This document shows positions 26,453 to 35,571 of a DNA stretch of 64,000 bases, in pieces. The DNA is from Planctomycetota bacterium (GTDB lineage Bacteria > Planctomycetota > Planctomycetia > Planctomycetales > Planctomycetaceae), in assembly GCA_016872645.1 (NCBI GenBank), contig VGZH01000023.1, forward strand, positions 1 to 64,000, read 5' to 3'. Below the pieces are notes generated by a model that worked only from the letters and a program-made list of their open reading frames with translations, did no database searches and had not been told where the DNA came from. The number at the start of each line of letters is the position of its first letter. Positions within the stretch are counted from its first letter, which is position 1. Made by a program: the position numbers and the translations under genes.

Positions 26453-26866
26453 CTAAACGTCCAATTGAGAGGCCTGGGCTTCAATGACTTCGAGCGGAAC
26501 CAGCGGTCCTTGGCCGGCTCCCGGACAGGACTGCCGCATTCGATCCCAAGCTTCTTGGCTCCGTAAGTTCCTGCGCCAGAACGGCCAAGTGCGACATTGG
26601 GACGGCCGAGCCTCATAAATCGTGCAGCGCCGGGACGCTGGATCAAAAAACGTGCAGTCGCCGTTGGCAAACTCGGTCAGCGAGAGTTCTGCCCCGACCA
26701 GCCGAGTGTGGAAAATTTTGATCTCGCCGATCGACTGCTTCCTAAACTCGGCGATCTGAGCGATCTCCGACTCGGAGACCCAAACATATCCGGCTGGTCC
26801 CGTGCAGCAGTTTCCGCAGCCCGTGCAGCTAAACTGCAATCCGTCTTTGTACCAAGGTTCGTCCAT
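26453..26866 (-). CDS. YkgJ-family cysteine-cluster protein
   Basis: A 137-residue protein with CTGCGNCCTG near residue 14, then CTFFDPASRRCTIYEARPSQCRTWP near 71 (split here: CTF, CTIY, CRTWP). This is the Cys pattern of the YkgJ/Fe-S-oxidoreductase-like zinc- or iron-binding family (UPF0153). The start at 26866 is the Met directly before the family-like sequence. The start codons of this gene and the divergent mobA gene are only 15 bases apart, so each promoter must lie within or beyond the other gene. The biochemical role is unknown. Confidence 0.85.
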   Translation of the reverse strand: MDEPWYKDGLQFSCTGCGNCCTGPAGYVWVSESEIAQIAEFRKQSIGEIKIFHTRLVGAELSLTEFANGDCTFFDPASRRCTIYEARPSQCRTWPFWRRNLRSQEAWDRMRQSCPGAGQGPLVPLEVIEAQASQLDV

Positions 26867-26881
26867 TGTGCGAGAAAGTCT

Positions 26882-27508
26882 ATGAAACCCGCATCCGCGC
26901 CTCAAACTGTCGGAGGCATTGTGCTTTGCGGGGGCCGAAGCTCTCGCATGGGGCAACCGAAGTTGGCGCTTCCCTTTGGGGGCGAACCGATGCTTGTCCG
27001 AGTCGTGCAAATTCTTTCCACGATAGTCAACCCGGTTGTTGTCGTAGCGGCTCCCGGCCAGGAGGTTCCGTCGCTTCCCCGCGATGTTCGAATTCTGCGT
27101 GACGAGCAAGAGCATCTCGGCCCGTTGGCGGGCATGTCTGTTGGCCTGCAAGCCCTTGCCGACGAGGTCGACGCAGCGTTCGTGTCTTCCTGCGATGTGC
27201 CCCTTCTCGCGCCTGCGTTCGTTGCCGAGATGATCCGTCGGCTGAACGGTCACGAGTTGGCGGTGCCGAAAGAAGGAGACTTTCATCATCCGTTGGCAGC
27301 CGTCTATCGGACGTTATTGGCAGAACGAACGCGCCTGCTGATCCGCGCTCAACGACTGCGGCCGTTGTTCCTCATCCAGGAATCTGACTCCGTCGAGGTT
27401 TCGGTTGAGGAATTGAGAGTGGTTGATCCACAGCTACAATCGCTCCGCAATCTGAATCGCCCGGAAGATTACGAGGCAGCACTGCGGCTGGCGGGATTGG
27501 TTGAATAG
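26882..27508 (+). CDS. mobA: Molybdenum cofactor guanylyltransferase (MobA-like)
   Basis: A 208-residue nucleotidyltransferase that joins GMP (or CMP) to molybdopterin. IVLCGGRSSRMGQPKLALPFGG (split: IVLCGGRSSRMG and KLALPFGG, residues 13-34) is the G-G-x-S-x-R-M-G-x-x-K signature. FVSSCDVPLLAP near 102 holds the metal-binding Asp, and GPLAGMSVGL is near 80. The ATG at 26882 begins the conserved region. It is the first of three cofactor genes on this strand and ends 6 bases before moeA. MocA-type cytidylyl specificity cannot be excluded. Confidence 0.88.
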   Translation: MKPASAPQTVGGIVLCGGRSSRMGQPKLALPFGGEPMLVRVVQILSTIVNPVVVVAAPGQEVPSLPRDVRILRDEQEHLGPLAGMSVGLQALADEVDAAFVSSCDVPLLAPAFVAEMIRRLNGHELAVPKEGDFHHPLAAVYRTLLAERTRLLIRAQRLRPLFLIQESDSVEVSVEELRVVDPQLQSLRNLNRPEDYEAALRLAGLVE

Positions 27509-27514
27509 GTTCCC

Positions 27515-28780
27515 ATGCAACGAACACCAGACGACGGCTGTGGCCGCTTTGATGATGTGCGAATGCGCGGCTTTCGCGAGCGAGCCACCGTTGGGCAAGT
27601 TTGCGAGTGGCTCGACGCGAGATGCCGCGCGCTCAACTCGGAAGAGGTCTCGCCGGCGAACGCGTTTGGCCGAGTGCTCGCGTCTCCGGTCATCGCCGCT
27701 TTGGATGTCCCGCCGTTTGATCGTTCGGCGATGGACGGATTTGCGCTGCGAGGAACGGAAACGAACGGAGCGGGAGACTACAACCCGCTCACACTGCGGC
27801 TGGTCGGACAATCGTTGCCGGGTCTCCCGTTTGACGGCGAGGTAATTGCCGGAACGGCCATCCGCATCATGACCGGTGCTCCGATGCCGAACGGAGCCGA
27901 CGCAGTGTTGCCGGCCGAGTTCGCGCGCGAGGTTGGAGAACGAGTCGAATTCACCGCTGCGATTGCTCCGGGGCGAAACGTCGGGCGACGCGGTGAAGAC
28001 GTGGCTGCCGGTCAGACGGTGCTCGAGTCGGGGCGGCGTTTGCGTCCGCAAGACGTCGGCTTGCTTGCGTCGACAGGCATTCAAACCGTATTCGTTGTGA
28101 AGCGCCCGCGTGTGCGAGTCCTTGTGACCGGCAACGAGTTGGCGGCCCCAGGCGATGCTCACCAACCGTTTCAGATTTTCGATTCCAACTCACCGACGCT
28201 GCGAGCGCTGATTGAACGAGACGGGGGAGTTCTGGAATCATCACGACTGTTGATCGACGATCGCGCCCTCATCGCGGCGGCGCTGACCGAGCCGGGGGCG
28301 GACGTCATTTTAGTCTCTGGCGGATCGAGTGTCGGTGCCGAGGATCACGCTCCATCGGTGCTGTCGGAAGTCGGAGCATTGCCGATTCACGGCGTCGCGA
28401 TGCGACCGTCGAGTCCGACCGGCATTGGACACATCGGCGACGTGCTGGTCTTCTTGCTCCCCGGAAATCCGGTCTCCTGCTTGTGTGCCTACGATTTCTT
28501 CGCTGGCCGAGCGATCCGAAAACTCGGCGGTCGGTCGAGTGATTGGCCGTACGTCCGGCAGCGAGCGACCGTCGGCAGCAAGATCGTCTCCGCTGTAGGT
28601 CGAGTCGACTACTGCCGAGTCCGCTTAGAGTCGAATCGCATCGAGCCGATCTCAACCAGCGGAGCGTCGATCCTGTCGAGCACCACGCGAGCCGCCGGCT
28701 TCGTCATCGTCCCCGGCGACTTGGAAGGCTACGCTCCCGGCACCGAAGTCGATGTCTTTTTGTACGACCCGCTCTCGTAG
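27515..28780 (+). CDS. moeA: Molybdopterin molybdenumtransferase MoeA
   Basis: A 421-residue MoeA of standard length, which inserts molybdate (or tungstate) into adenylated molybdopterin. FDRSAMDGFALRG near residue 69 is the N-terminal signature. TGAPMPNGADAVLPAE is near 122, FDSNSPTLRALIE near 221, VSGGSSVGAEDH near 266 and FLLPGNPVSCLCAYD near 311. It starts 6 bases after mobA and ends 9 bases before a second, longer moeA gene. Active-site spacing looks complete, so both MoeA copies could be functional. Confidence 0.93.
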   Translation: MQRTPDDGCGRFDDVRMRGFRERATVGQVCEWLDARCRALNSEEVSPANAFGRVLASPVIAALDVPPFDRSAMDGFALRGTETNGAGDYNPLTLRLVGQSLPGLPFDGEVIAGTAIRIMTGAPMPNGADAVLPAEFAREVGERVEFTAAIAPGRNVGRRGEDVAAGQTVLESGRRLRPQDVGLLASTGIQTVFVVKRPRVRVLVTGNELAAPGDAHQPFQIFDSNSPTLRALIERDGGVLESSRLLIDDRALIAAALTEPGADVILVSGGSSVGAEDHAPSVLSEVGALPIHGVAMRPSSPTGIGHIGDVLVFLLPGNPVSCLCAYDFFAGRAIRKLGGRSSDWPYVRQRATVGSKIVSAVGRVDYCRVRLESNRIEPISTSGASILSSTTRAAGFVIVPGDLEGYAPGTEVDVFLYDPLS

Positions 28781-28789
28781 CACGCTCTG

Positions 28790-30805
28790 ATGAATCAGCC
28801 CGCCAACGAACTCGAACTGCTGCGAGCCGCCGCTCAGGACCAATTCCTGGAGGTGATCGACCGCGACACCGCGATGCAGCGGTTCCTTTCGCCGCTGCGG
28901 ATGCAACCGCTCGGCGAGGAGATCGTCCCGCTCGCCGACGCACTCGGACGCATCCTCGCCGAAGACGTGCGAGCTGATGTCGATGTTCCGGCCTTTGACC
29001 GATCCAACGTCGATGGTTTCGCTGTTCGAGCCGCTGATACGATCGGTTCTGCCGACGAGACGCCGAGACGACTGCGACTCAACGGCGAAGTCCTCTCGCC
29101 GGGAATCGTGGCCCAGCGAAACGTCGAGCCAGGAACCGCCACCATCATCGCTACCGGTGGCATGGTCCCGCGCGGAGCAGACGCCGTCGTGATGGTCGAG
29201 CAGACGGAAGTCGAAAGTCGAGAGTCGAGAGTCGAGCCACTCGCCGACTCAAGCCTTGATCCCCAATCGTCAATCCTGCACCTGCGCGTTCTCCGTTCGG
29301 TGACCGCCGGGCAGAACATCACGTTCGCCGGGACCGACATCGCTCGCGGCGAGACCGTACTCCGTGCCGGAGTTCGGCTGACTTCCCGCGAAATCGGTGT
29401 GCTGGCTGCGATCGGGCGAGCGAAGGTCGAGGTCTTCCGCAAACCGCGCGTCGCGATCTTGTCGACTGGCGATGAAATCATCGCTCCCGGTTCAGTGCCG
29501 CGCCCCGGTTCGGTCTTCGACAGCAACGCGCCGACATTGGCTGCCGCTGTCGCCGAACTCGGCTGCGAGCCGATCTGTCTCGGCATCGTGCCTGACGATC
29601 TCTCGCAAGTGGACGCCGCGCTGCAATCCGCGTTGCAACACGACGCGGTCCTGCTGTCAGGAGGTACGTCGAAGGGAGCGGGCGACCTGTCGTATCGAGT
29701 CGTCGGCAAACTTCGTGATCCCGGCATCGTCGCACACGGCGTCGCGCTCAAGCCGGGCAAGCCGATTTGTCTCGCCGTGGCGAACGGCAAGCCGATCGTA
29801 ATTCTTCCCGGCTTTCCGACCTCGGCCCTGTTCACGTTTCATGAGTTCGTCGCTCCGGTGCTGCGAGCGTTCGCCGGCTGCGCGCCCGAACAGCGCGAGA
29901 CGGTTCGAGCAACGCTGCCGCTGCGAATCAACTCCGAACGCGGCCGCACCGAGTTCTTGCTGGTTAGTCTCGTCCATTCGGAGACCGGCCTCGCTGCGTA
30001 TCCGATGGGCAAAGGTTCTGGCAGCGTGACCACCTTCAGCCAGGCCGACGGCTTCATCACGATCGGCCAACTGACGGAACAAATCGAATCCGGCTGCGAG
30101 GTCGATGTCACGCTGCTCGCCCACGAACTCGCCCCCGCTGATCTCGTCGTGATCGGCAGCCACTGTGTCGGACTCGACCTCCTGCTCAGCGAGTTGCAAC
30201 ATCGCGGCGTCCGCACGAAATCGCTGTACGTCGGCAGCACCGGCGGCCTCACCGCCGCCAAACGGGCCGAATGCGACATCGCCGGCATGCACCTGCTCGA
30301 CGCCGAGACGGGCGAATACAACAGCCCTTTTCTTAACGAGAACCTACGACTGCTGATTGGTTATCGCCGCCAACAAGGGATCGTTTTCCGTCCCGGCGAC
30401 ATTCGCTTCACCGGTCGCGACGCTGCCGACGCGATCCTCTTCGCGCTGAACGACCCGCATTGCACGATGGTCAACCGCAACGCGGGCAGCGGCACGCGCA
30501 TCCTCATCGACCAACAACTCGCCGAGTTCATGAAGAGTGGCCAGCAACCGCCGGGCTATGCCGTACATGCGAAGTCGCACAACGCCGTCGCTGCCGCCGT
30601 TGCACAAGGTCGAGCCGATTGGGGAGTCGCCATCGACACCGTCGCTATGATGTACGGCCTCGCCTTCATCCCTCTGCAAGCCGAGCATTACGACTTCGCC
30701 ATCCCCGCCGCTCGCTGGGATCGCCCCGCCGTGAAACAATTTCGCGACCTGTTGGACGACGCCACAATTCGAACCCGACTTCAACAACTTGGCTTTCGCC
30801 TGTAG
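28790..30805 (+). CDS. moeA: MoeA fused to a periplasmic-binding-like domain
   Basis: A 671-residue fusion. Residues about 20-430 are a second MoeA (FDRSNVDGFAVRA near 66, ATGGMVPRGADAVVMVEQTE near 121, FDSNAPTLAAAV near 244, LSGGTSKGAGD near 289, ILPGFPTSALFTF near 338). Residues about 440-671 form a PBP-like/PF12727-type domain (VVIGSHCVGLDLLL, NAGSGTRILIDQQL, GRADWGVAIDT), expected to bind an oxyanion or cofactor. The same fusion is known in archaea and bacteria. Between residues about 141 and 166 there is a polar insertion encoded by a repetitive DNA segment (29209-29285) absent from normal MoeA. It ends about 75 bases before tRNA-Leu. Confidence 0.92.
   Translation: MNQPANELELLRAAAQDQFLEVIDRDTAMQRFLSPLRMQPLGEEIVPLADALGRILAEDVRADVDVPAFDRSNVDGFAVRAADTIGSADETPRRLRLNGEVLSPGIVAQRNVEPGTATIIATGGMVPRGADAVVMVEQTEVESRESRVEPLADSSLDPQSSILHLRVLRSVTAGQNITFAGTDIARGETVLRAGVRLTSREIGVLAAIGRAKVEVFRKPRVAILSTGDEIIAPGSVPRPGSVFDSNAPTLAAAVAELGCEPICLGIVPDDLSQVDAALQSALQHDAVLLSGGTSKGAGDLSYRVVGKLRDPGIVAHGVALKPGKPICLAVANGKPIVILPGFPTSALFTFHEFVAPVLRAFAGCAPEQRETVRATLPLRINSERGRTEFLLVSLVHSETGLAAYPMGKGSGSVTTFSQADGFITIGQLTEQIESGCEVDVTLLAHELAPADLVVIGSHCVGLDLLLSELQHRGVRTKSLYVGSTGGLTAAKRAECDIAGMHLLDAETGEYNSPFLNENLRLLIGYRRQQGIVFRPGDIRFTGRDAADAILFALNDPHCTMVNRNAGSGTRILIDQQLAEFMKSGQQPPGYAVHAKSHNAVAAAVAQGRADWGVAIDTVAMMYGLAFIPLQAEHYDFAIPAARWDRPAVKQFRDLLDDATIRTRLQQLGFRL
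29209..29285. repeat. Repetitive insertion inside moeA
   Basis: A GTCGAGA-type direct repeat (GTCGAAAGTCGAGAGTCGAG from 29210) is followed by a segment ending CCCCAATCGTCAATCC. It encodes a polar loop of about 25 residues just after the VEQTE block, where MoeA proteins normally continue directly. The reading frame is preserved. Confidence 0.55.
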
Positions 30806-30880
30806 CCCGAAGTCCGAACCCTGTCGCGCGGCTTCCTTGCATCGCAATTCGTCATCCCTAAGATGTCGCCCCTTCATCGA

Positions 30881-30965
30881 GCCGAAGTGGCGGAATGGCA
30901 GACGCGCGGGATTCAAAATCCCGTATCCTTCACTGGGTGTGTGGGTTCGACTCCCACCTTCGGCA
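30881..30965 (+). tRNA. tRNA-Leu (anticodon CAA)
   Basis: An 85-nt type II tRNA. The acceptor stem GCCGAAG pairs with CTTCGGC, followed by discriminator A. The D-arm region is TGGCGGAATGGCAGACGC. The anticodon stem-loop CGGGATTCAAAATCCCG gives anticodon CAA, a long variable arm follows, and the T-arm GTGGGTTCGACTCCCAC contains the TTCGA loop. The 3' CCA is not encoded. Confidence 0.96.
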
Positions 30966-31057
30966 CTCTTCGCAGGATTTCTCAGCACCCCGGTTTGGCT
31001 GGGGTGGGGCAGACGAGTTGGGGCGCAACGGCCAATGCGCGACCACCCTTATGCCGA

Positions 31058-32134
31058 TCAGAATTTGCCAGTCAATGATTCGCTCGCAGCGCGTGTGCCG
31101 AGTGCTCGCCAGACGCCGACGTCGATATCCTGATTGATCGACCGAGCGGCACCGTCCATGAGCAGCGAATGCACAATGCCCGTGTGATAGCTCCGCGAGG
31201 TGATCGCCGCATACGTTCGGGCCGTCAAACTGGAGCCTTCTTGACGCGAGTTGTAATCCACGTCGTAGGTTCGGCCGTCGGTGTGCAAGTAGCTGACGAC
31301 CGTATTCGGACGAAACACAGTTGTGAAGCCTTCGTGATGGATACGGCCATCGCACCATTCCGTGTGGCCGGTGTTGGCGTTGCTGTTCGGGCCGAGCTTG
31401 AAGTTTGAGGCAGTCACTCCTGGGGTGAGCGAGGCGATTGCAGCAGTGGAGGTGGGCGGCGTCGCTCCGGGATCATTCGAATTTCGAAAGTACGACGTGA
31501 AGGCTTTGACTTCCGACGCCGCCAGTGTGCTGCTCAATCCGTCGCGGATGTTGGCCGGGGTTGTGCTGCTGTTCATCCAGAAGATTCCGTCGCCCCCTTG
31601 CCCGGTGGCTGGATCCCAGCTCAGCCAGGATCCCATGTTGAATCCATATGTCTGGGGCCGAGAGAACGCGTTGCCCGAATCATCCAACCGGACGGTATCG
31701 TTCGCTTCCGAAGGGCAAACATAGGTTCCAATCTTGAGCAACGGTACGCCGGTCGCCAATTGCTGATTCCAAGCGATCGTCAAGCTGACCTTTTTGAAGG
31801 TGTTGCCAGCTTCCAATTGTGGCAGGATGCGGCCATGAATCGACCACGAGCCATTGTTTCCCGAAAACGTGGTGCCGGCTCGAATCGTACCGCTCGGCGG
31901 AAAGACCTTGGACGTGTCCAAATAATTATGCAGCGCCAGACCAATCTGCCTGAGATTGTTTTTGCACTGCGACCGCCGAGCCGCCTCGCGAGCTTGTTGC
32001 ACGGCGGGCAGCAGGAGTGCGATCAAAATGGCCATGATCGCGATCACGACGAGCAGTTCTAGCAACGTGAATCCCGACCGATTTTCAGTCAAAGTGGGAC
32101 AAATCGGTTTCGCGGAACTTTTGGGCACAGGCAA
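31058..32134 (-). CDS. DUF1559 pseudopilin-like protein
   Basis: A 358-residue protein of the planctomycete-expanded DUF1559 family. The prepilin-type motif [20 protein letters not shown] (residues 21-40, Gly at the cleavage site, Glu at mature position 5) is followed by [22 protein letters not shown] (split: [21 protein letters not shown]), typical of the family. The C-terminus has the H-X9-DG motif ([12 protein letters not shown] near 325). It would be processed by a prepilin peptidase and assembled or anchored at the membrane; its role is unknown. The 264 bases upstream (32135-32398) hold only its presumptive promoter. Confidence 0.9.
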   Translation of the reverse strand: MPVPKSSAKPICPTLTENRSGFTLLELLVVIAIMAILIALLLPAVQQAREAARRSQCKNNLRQIGLALHNYLDTSKVFPPSGTIRAGTTFSGNNGSWSIHGRILPQLEAGNTFKKVSLTIAWNQQLATGVPLLKIGTYVCPSEANDTVRLDDSGNAFSRPQTYGFNMGSWLSWDPATGQGGDGIFWMNSSTTPANIRDGLSSTLAASEVKAFTSYFRNSNDPGATPPTSTAAIASLTPGVTASNFKLGPNSNANTGHTEWCDGRIHHEGFTTVFRPNTVVSYLHTDGRTYDVDYNSRQEGSSLTARTYAAITSRSYHTGIVHSLLMDGAARSINQDIDVGVWRALGTRAASESLTGKF

Positions 32135-32398
32135 TCTCCGTGTTGTTGTCGGCCGCGCAATAGGACAAATCTCATGCCAAGCATTTGAAGCTTGAGTCTG
32201 CGGCGTCGGCCCCTACCGGGACACGTAACAGTTGCCGAGAATCGCAGCTGGTGGAGGATCGACGTCAGTCAACTGCCAAAATCATCGCTGTTAACGGTCG
32301 GCGAATCTTTCATCGCGCGCGGCGAGAAGATCGACACTCTGCGAAGCCGAAGTTGTCGCTCGGTATTGCGATGTCAGATGGCCGGAAAAACCAGCGGA

Positions 32399-33901
32399 TC
32401 AAGCGAGCATTTCGCGGATCACTTTGCCGTCGTGGCACAATGGAACTGGCCGATTGAGGCGGTCGTCGAGCGTTGAGCTGGGGTTGATTCCGATCAGGTG
32501 ATAGATCGTTGCGAGGGTGTCCTTGGCGGTGAGCGGTCGATCGGCGACCGTCGCCCCGATGGCGTCGGTGCGGCCGATGATGTTGCCGCGCTTCAGTCCC
32601 GCGCCAGCGAAAAAGTTCGTGTAGGCTCGGCCCCAATGGCCGCGGCCTTCTCCCTCGAAGCGCGGCGTGCGGCCCATTTCGTTCATCACCAGCACCAGCG
32701 TATCGTCGAGCAGGCCGCGGGATTCTAGATCGCGAATCAGTGCGGAAAACGCGAGGTCCAGCCCCGGCAGAAGTTCGCCGGTCAGCCGGTTGTAGTGATC
32801 GACATGCGTGTCCCAGCCAGCGTTAAGTTGACCGAACTCGTCCCAGACGACAGTCACGAATCGGCAACCCGCCTCGACCAAGCGACGAGCTTGCAGCGTC
32901 GACTGGCCGAACAGTGTCATGCCGTACTCGTCGCGCAACTTTGCGGGTTCTTTTTCAAGATCGAACGCCGCTCGAATCGCTCGCGAGTCGAGCAGTGAGA
33001 ATGCCAACTCTCGCTTTTGATCCAGTACTGATCGACCTGCCTGCTGATCGAGATTTCGCCGCAACGTCTCCAACTGGTCGAGCAGCGTGCGGCGTCGGTT
33101 GAGCCGGTCCAATGAAAAATCGTTCGGCAAGTCGGCTTCGGCTGCGATTAAGAAGCGGCAGTCGCGCTGCACGCCGAGATACGGATCGCGAAACTCCGTG
33201 GCCGGTCCGTGTGACCGCCGTATCGCGCTGCGAGTCGCCTCGCCACGGAACTCGGTCCAGATTGGATCGAAGCGACTGCCGAGATACATCGCCGACGGCG
33301 GCGTGTATCTCGCGGCCGAGCGGCGACTGCTAAGCAGAAACGGCAGCATCAGGTTGTCGGGAATCGCACCGTGCGGCTTCGGCCCGCGCCGCTGTTGATC
33401 GAAGTAGTTCACGACCGATCCCAGGAACGGCTGATGCTGCGGATGTCCCAGCGTCTCTTCCAGTGGAATGCTTCCTTCGGGCGAACCGGTCGTCGCGTAT
33501 TGCATTCCGTGAAAATTCCACGGATGAGTCAGTGAGCGAACTACGGTGACGCGATCCATGACCTGGGCCATGTTCGGCAAGTGCTCACACAGATGCAGCC
33601 CCGGTAGCGTCGAGTCAATTGACTGGAGCTTGCCGCGAATCTCGATCGGAGCTTGCGGCTTCATGTCCAGCGTTTCGAGATGACTCGGTCCGCCGAACAG
33701 GTACAGCAGAATGACATTCTTCGCGCGGCCGAATCCTGGCAGTACCGTTTCGGGAAGTTTCTCCGTCGGCTCCGCGCCCGCCAGTGACGGCAACAGAGCG
33801 GGTCCTCCGACACCGCAGAGGCTTAATCCGCCGACCGACAGTAGATCGCGACGAGTCACGCCGTTGCACAGCCGCTTCGGTCCACCCAAAACTTGGAACA
33901 T
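32399..33901 (-). CDS. Tat-exported DUF1501 protein
   Basis: A 500-residue DUF1501 protein. The ATG at 33901 has GGGAGG about 6 bases upstream; in-frame starts at 33940 and 33967 lack one. The twin-arginine signal is VTRRDLLSVG near residue 15. Landmarks are LLYLFGGPSHLETLD near 67, AGWDTHVDHYNR near 371, VMNEMGRTPRFEG near 410 and GRGHWGRAYT near 424. It differs from the other three DUF1501 proteins of the window by a longer middle region (HPWNFHGMQYATTGSPEG and a basic segment). It is divergent from the next DUF1501 gene with 157 bases between the starts. Confidence 0.88.
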   Translation of the reverse strand: MFQVLGGPKRLCNGVTRRDLLSVGGLSLCGVGGPALLPSLAGAEPTEKLPETVLPGFGRAKNVILLYLFGGPSHLETLDMKPQAPIEIRGKLQSIDSTLPGLHLCEHLPNMAQVMDRVTVVRSLTHPWNFHGMQYATTGSPEGSIPLEETLGHPQHQPFLGSVVNYFDQQRRGPKPHGAIPDNLMLPFLLSSRRSAARYTPPSAMYLGSRFDPIWTEFRGEATRSAIRRSHGPATEFRDPYLGVQRDCRFLIAAEADLPNDFSLDRLNRRRTLLDQLETLRRNLDQQAGRSVLDQKRELAFSLLDSRAIRAAFDLEKEPAKLRDEYGMTLFGQSTLQARRLVEAGCRFVTVVWDEFGQLNAGWDTHVDHYNRLTGELLPGLDLAFSALIRDLESRGLLDDTLVLVMNEMGRTPRFEGEGRGHWGRAYTNFFAGAGLKRGNIIGRTDAIGATVADRPLTAKDTLATIYHLIGINPSSTLDDRLNRPVPLCHDGKVIREMLA

Positions 33902-34058
33902 TGCCGCCTCCCGGAGTCGCCGCTGAAACGGCCTGAGCATATCTGTCGGCGAACGTCTCGCCAACACTTTGGTGATTGGCAGACATCACCGCTTGCATCG
34001 CGGGGTGAAATGCGTCAATTGTGGTGGGTCGATGTGACGCGAATCACGGGAGTCTCTC

Positions 34059-35465
34059 ATGTCCGAGCAATGCCCATTCTCACGACGGCAGTTATTGCGA
34101 CGCTGCGGAACCGGCTTCGGGACGCTCGGACTCGGAGCCTTGCTCAGCGAGCAGGATCGATTTGTCGCGGACGAAGCAGTCGCGCCGCTCGCCCCAAAGC
34201 GACCGCATTTCGAGGCGCGAGCCAAACATGTCGTGCATCTTTTCATGAACGGCGGGCCGTCGCATGTCGACACGTTCGATCCGAAGCCAAAGCTCTCTGA
34301 GTGGCATGGCAAGTCGCTGCTGACGGGAAATCTGCGAACCGAACGGAAAACCGGCGCGGCGATGCGGTCGCCGTTTGAGTTTCGACGCTACGGCCAATCG
34401 GGGATCGAAGTCAGCGATCTGTTCTGGCAGACGGCGCTCAACCACGTCGACGACATCGCCGTCATTCGCTCGATGCAGGCGGAGGTTCCCAATCACGAGT
34501 CGTCGCTGATGCTGATGAACTGCGGCGATGGCCGGTTGCCTCGACCCAGTTTCGGCTCGTGGTTGACCTACGGGCTGGGCTCTGACAATCAAAGCCTGCC
34601 GGGCTTCATCGTCATGTGTCCTGGCGGCTATCCGATTGTCTCGACACAGAACTGGAGATCGGCGTTCTTGCCGGGAGCATTTCAAGGAACGTACCTCGAC
34701 ACGCAGCACACCGAGGTCACCAAGCTGCTGGCCAACATTCGCAACTCGAAGCTGTCGCTCCACGAGCAACGGCGGCAGCTCGACTTCGTGCGGAAGCTCA
34801 ACGAGCAGCACAAATCGCAAAGGCCGGAAGAGGCGGCGTTGGAGGCACGCATCCAATCATTTGAGCTCGCGTTTCGGATGCAGACCGAGGCGGCCGACGT
34901 GTTCGACATCTCGAAAGAACCCGAATCGGTTCGGCTGATGTACGGGTCGGGGACTCACGGCCGGCAGTTGCTGATCACTCGCCGCTTGATCGAGCGTGGC
35001 GTGCGATTCGTCCAAGTGTGGAGCGGGGCAGGGCAGCCGTGGGACAACCACGATAACCTTGAAGCCCAGCACAAGAAGCTCTCGGCCGATTGGGACGGCC
35101 CGATCTCGGCATTCATGAGCGACCTCAAGCAGCGTGGTTTGTTCGACGAGACGCTGATCCAATGGGGCGGCGAGTTCGGAAGGACGCCGGTGGCCGAGTT
35201 ACCCGCGCTCAACGGCCGCGATCACAACCACTACGGATTCACCTGCTGGCTGGCCGGCGGCGGCGTGCGTGGTGGGCAAGTGTACGGAGCGACCGATGAG
35301 TTCGGTTTCCAAGCGGTCGAGAATCCCGTCTCGGTTCACGACCTGCATGCGACGATGCTGCGTCTGCTCGGATTCGACCACGAACGCCTGACGTACCGCT
35401 ACGCCGGCCGCGATTTTCGCTTGACCGACGTGCATGGGCGAGTGGTCAACGAGCTGATCGCGTGA
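34059..35465 (+). CDS. Tat-exported DUF1501 protein
   Basis: A 468-residue protein. The Tat signal SRRQLLRRC is at residues 8-16. HLFMNGGPSHVDTFDPKP is near 60 and QWGGEFGRTPVAE near 368. The C-terminus YRYAGRDFRLTDVHGRVVNELIA (split: YRYAGRDFRL, TDVHGRVVN) is nearly identical to the DUF1501 protein at 18271-19686. Overall alignment of length and motifs marks it as the closest paralogue in the window. A possible RBS GAGAGTCTC-like region precedes the ATG. The gene is followed by a GACGAA-rich repeat. The catalytic role is unproven. Confidence 0.88.
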   Translation: MSEQCPFSRRQLLRRCGTGFGTLGLGALLSEQDRFVADEAVAPLAPKRPHFEARAKHVVHLFMNGGPSHVDTFDPKPKLSEWHGKSLLTGNLRTERKTGAAMRSPFEFRRYGQSGIEVSDLFWQTALNHVDDIAVIRSMQAEVPNHESSLMLMNCGDGRLPRPSFGSWLTYGLGSDNQSLPGFIVMCPGGYPIVSTQNWRSAFLPGAFQGTYLDTQHTEVTKLLANIRNSKLSLHEQRRQLDFVRKLNEQHKSQRPEEAALEARIQSFELAFRMQTEAADVFDISKEPESVRLMYGSGTHGRQLLITRRLIERGVRFVQVWSGAGQPWDNHDNLEAQHKKLSADWDGPISAFMSDLKQRGLFDETLIQWGGEFGRTPVAELPALNGRDHNHYGFTCWLAGGGVRGGQVYGATDEFGFQAVENPVSVHDLHATMLRLLGFDHERLTYRYAGRDFRLTDVHGRVVNELIA

Positions 35466-35571
35466 GGAAAATGACGAATCAGAAAGTATCGAATGACGAA
35501 GGAAGCTTAAACGACGAATAGCCAAGTGCCATCGCAACTGCAGAGCGAATTCGTCATTCGTGCTTCGTCAG
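35466..35571. repeat. GACGAA-rich repeat between convergent genes
   Basis: It contains ATGACGAATC, GAATGACGAAGG and ACGACGAATA on one side, and the reverse complement (ATTCGTCATTCGTGCTTCGTC) on the other, giving an overall inverted arrangement. The same units recur at 39690-39812. It fills the gap between the stops of two convergent genes. Confidence 0.65.

Noticed and set aside
35466-35571. CRISPR-like array because of repeated GACGAA units
   Set aside because: The units are short, unevenly spaced and in both orientations, with no spacer-like unique segments of constant length and no cas gene.
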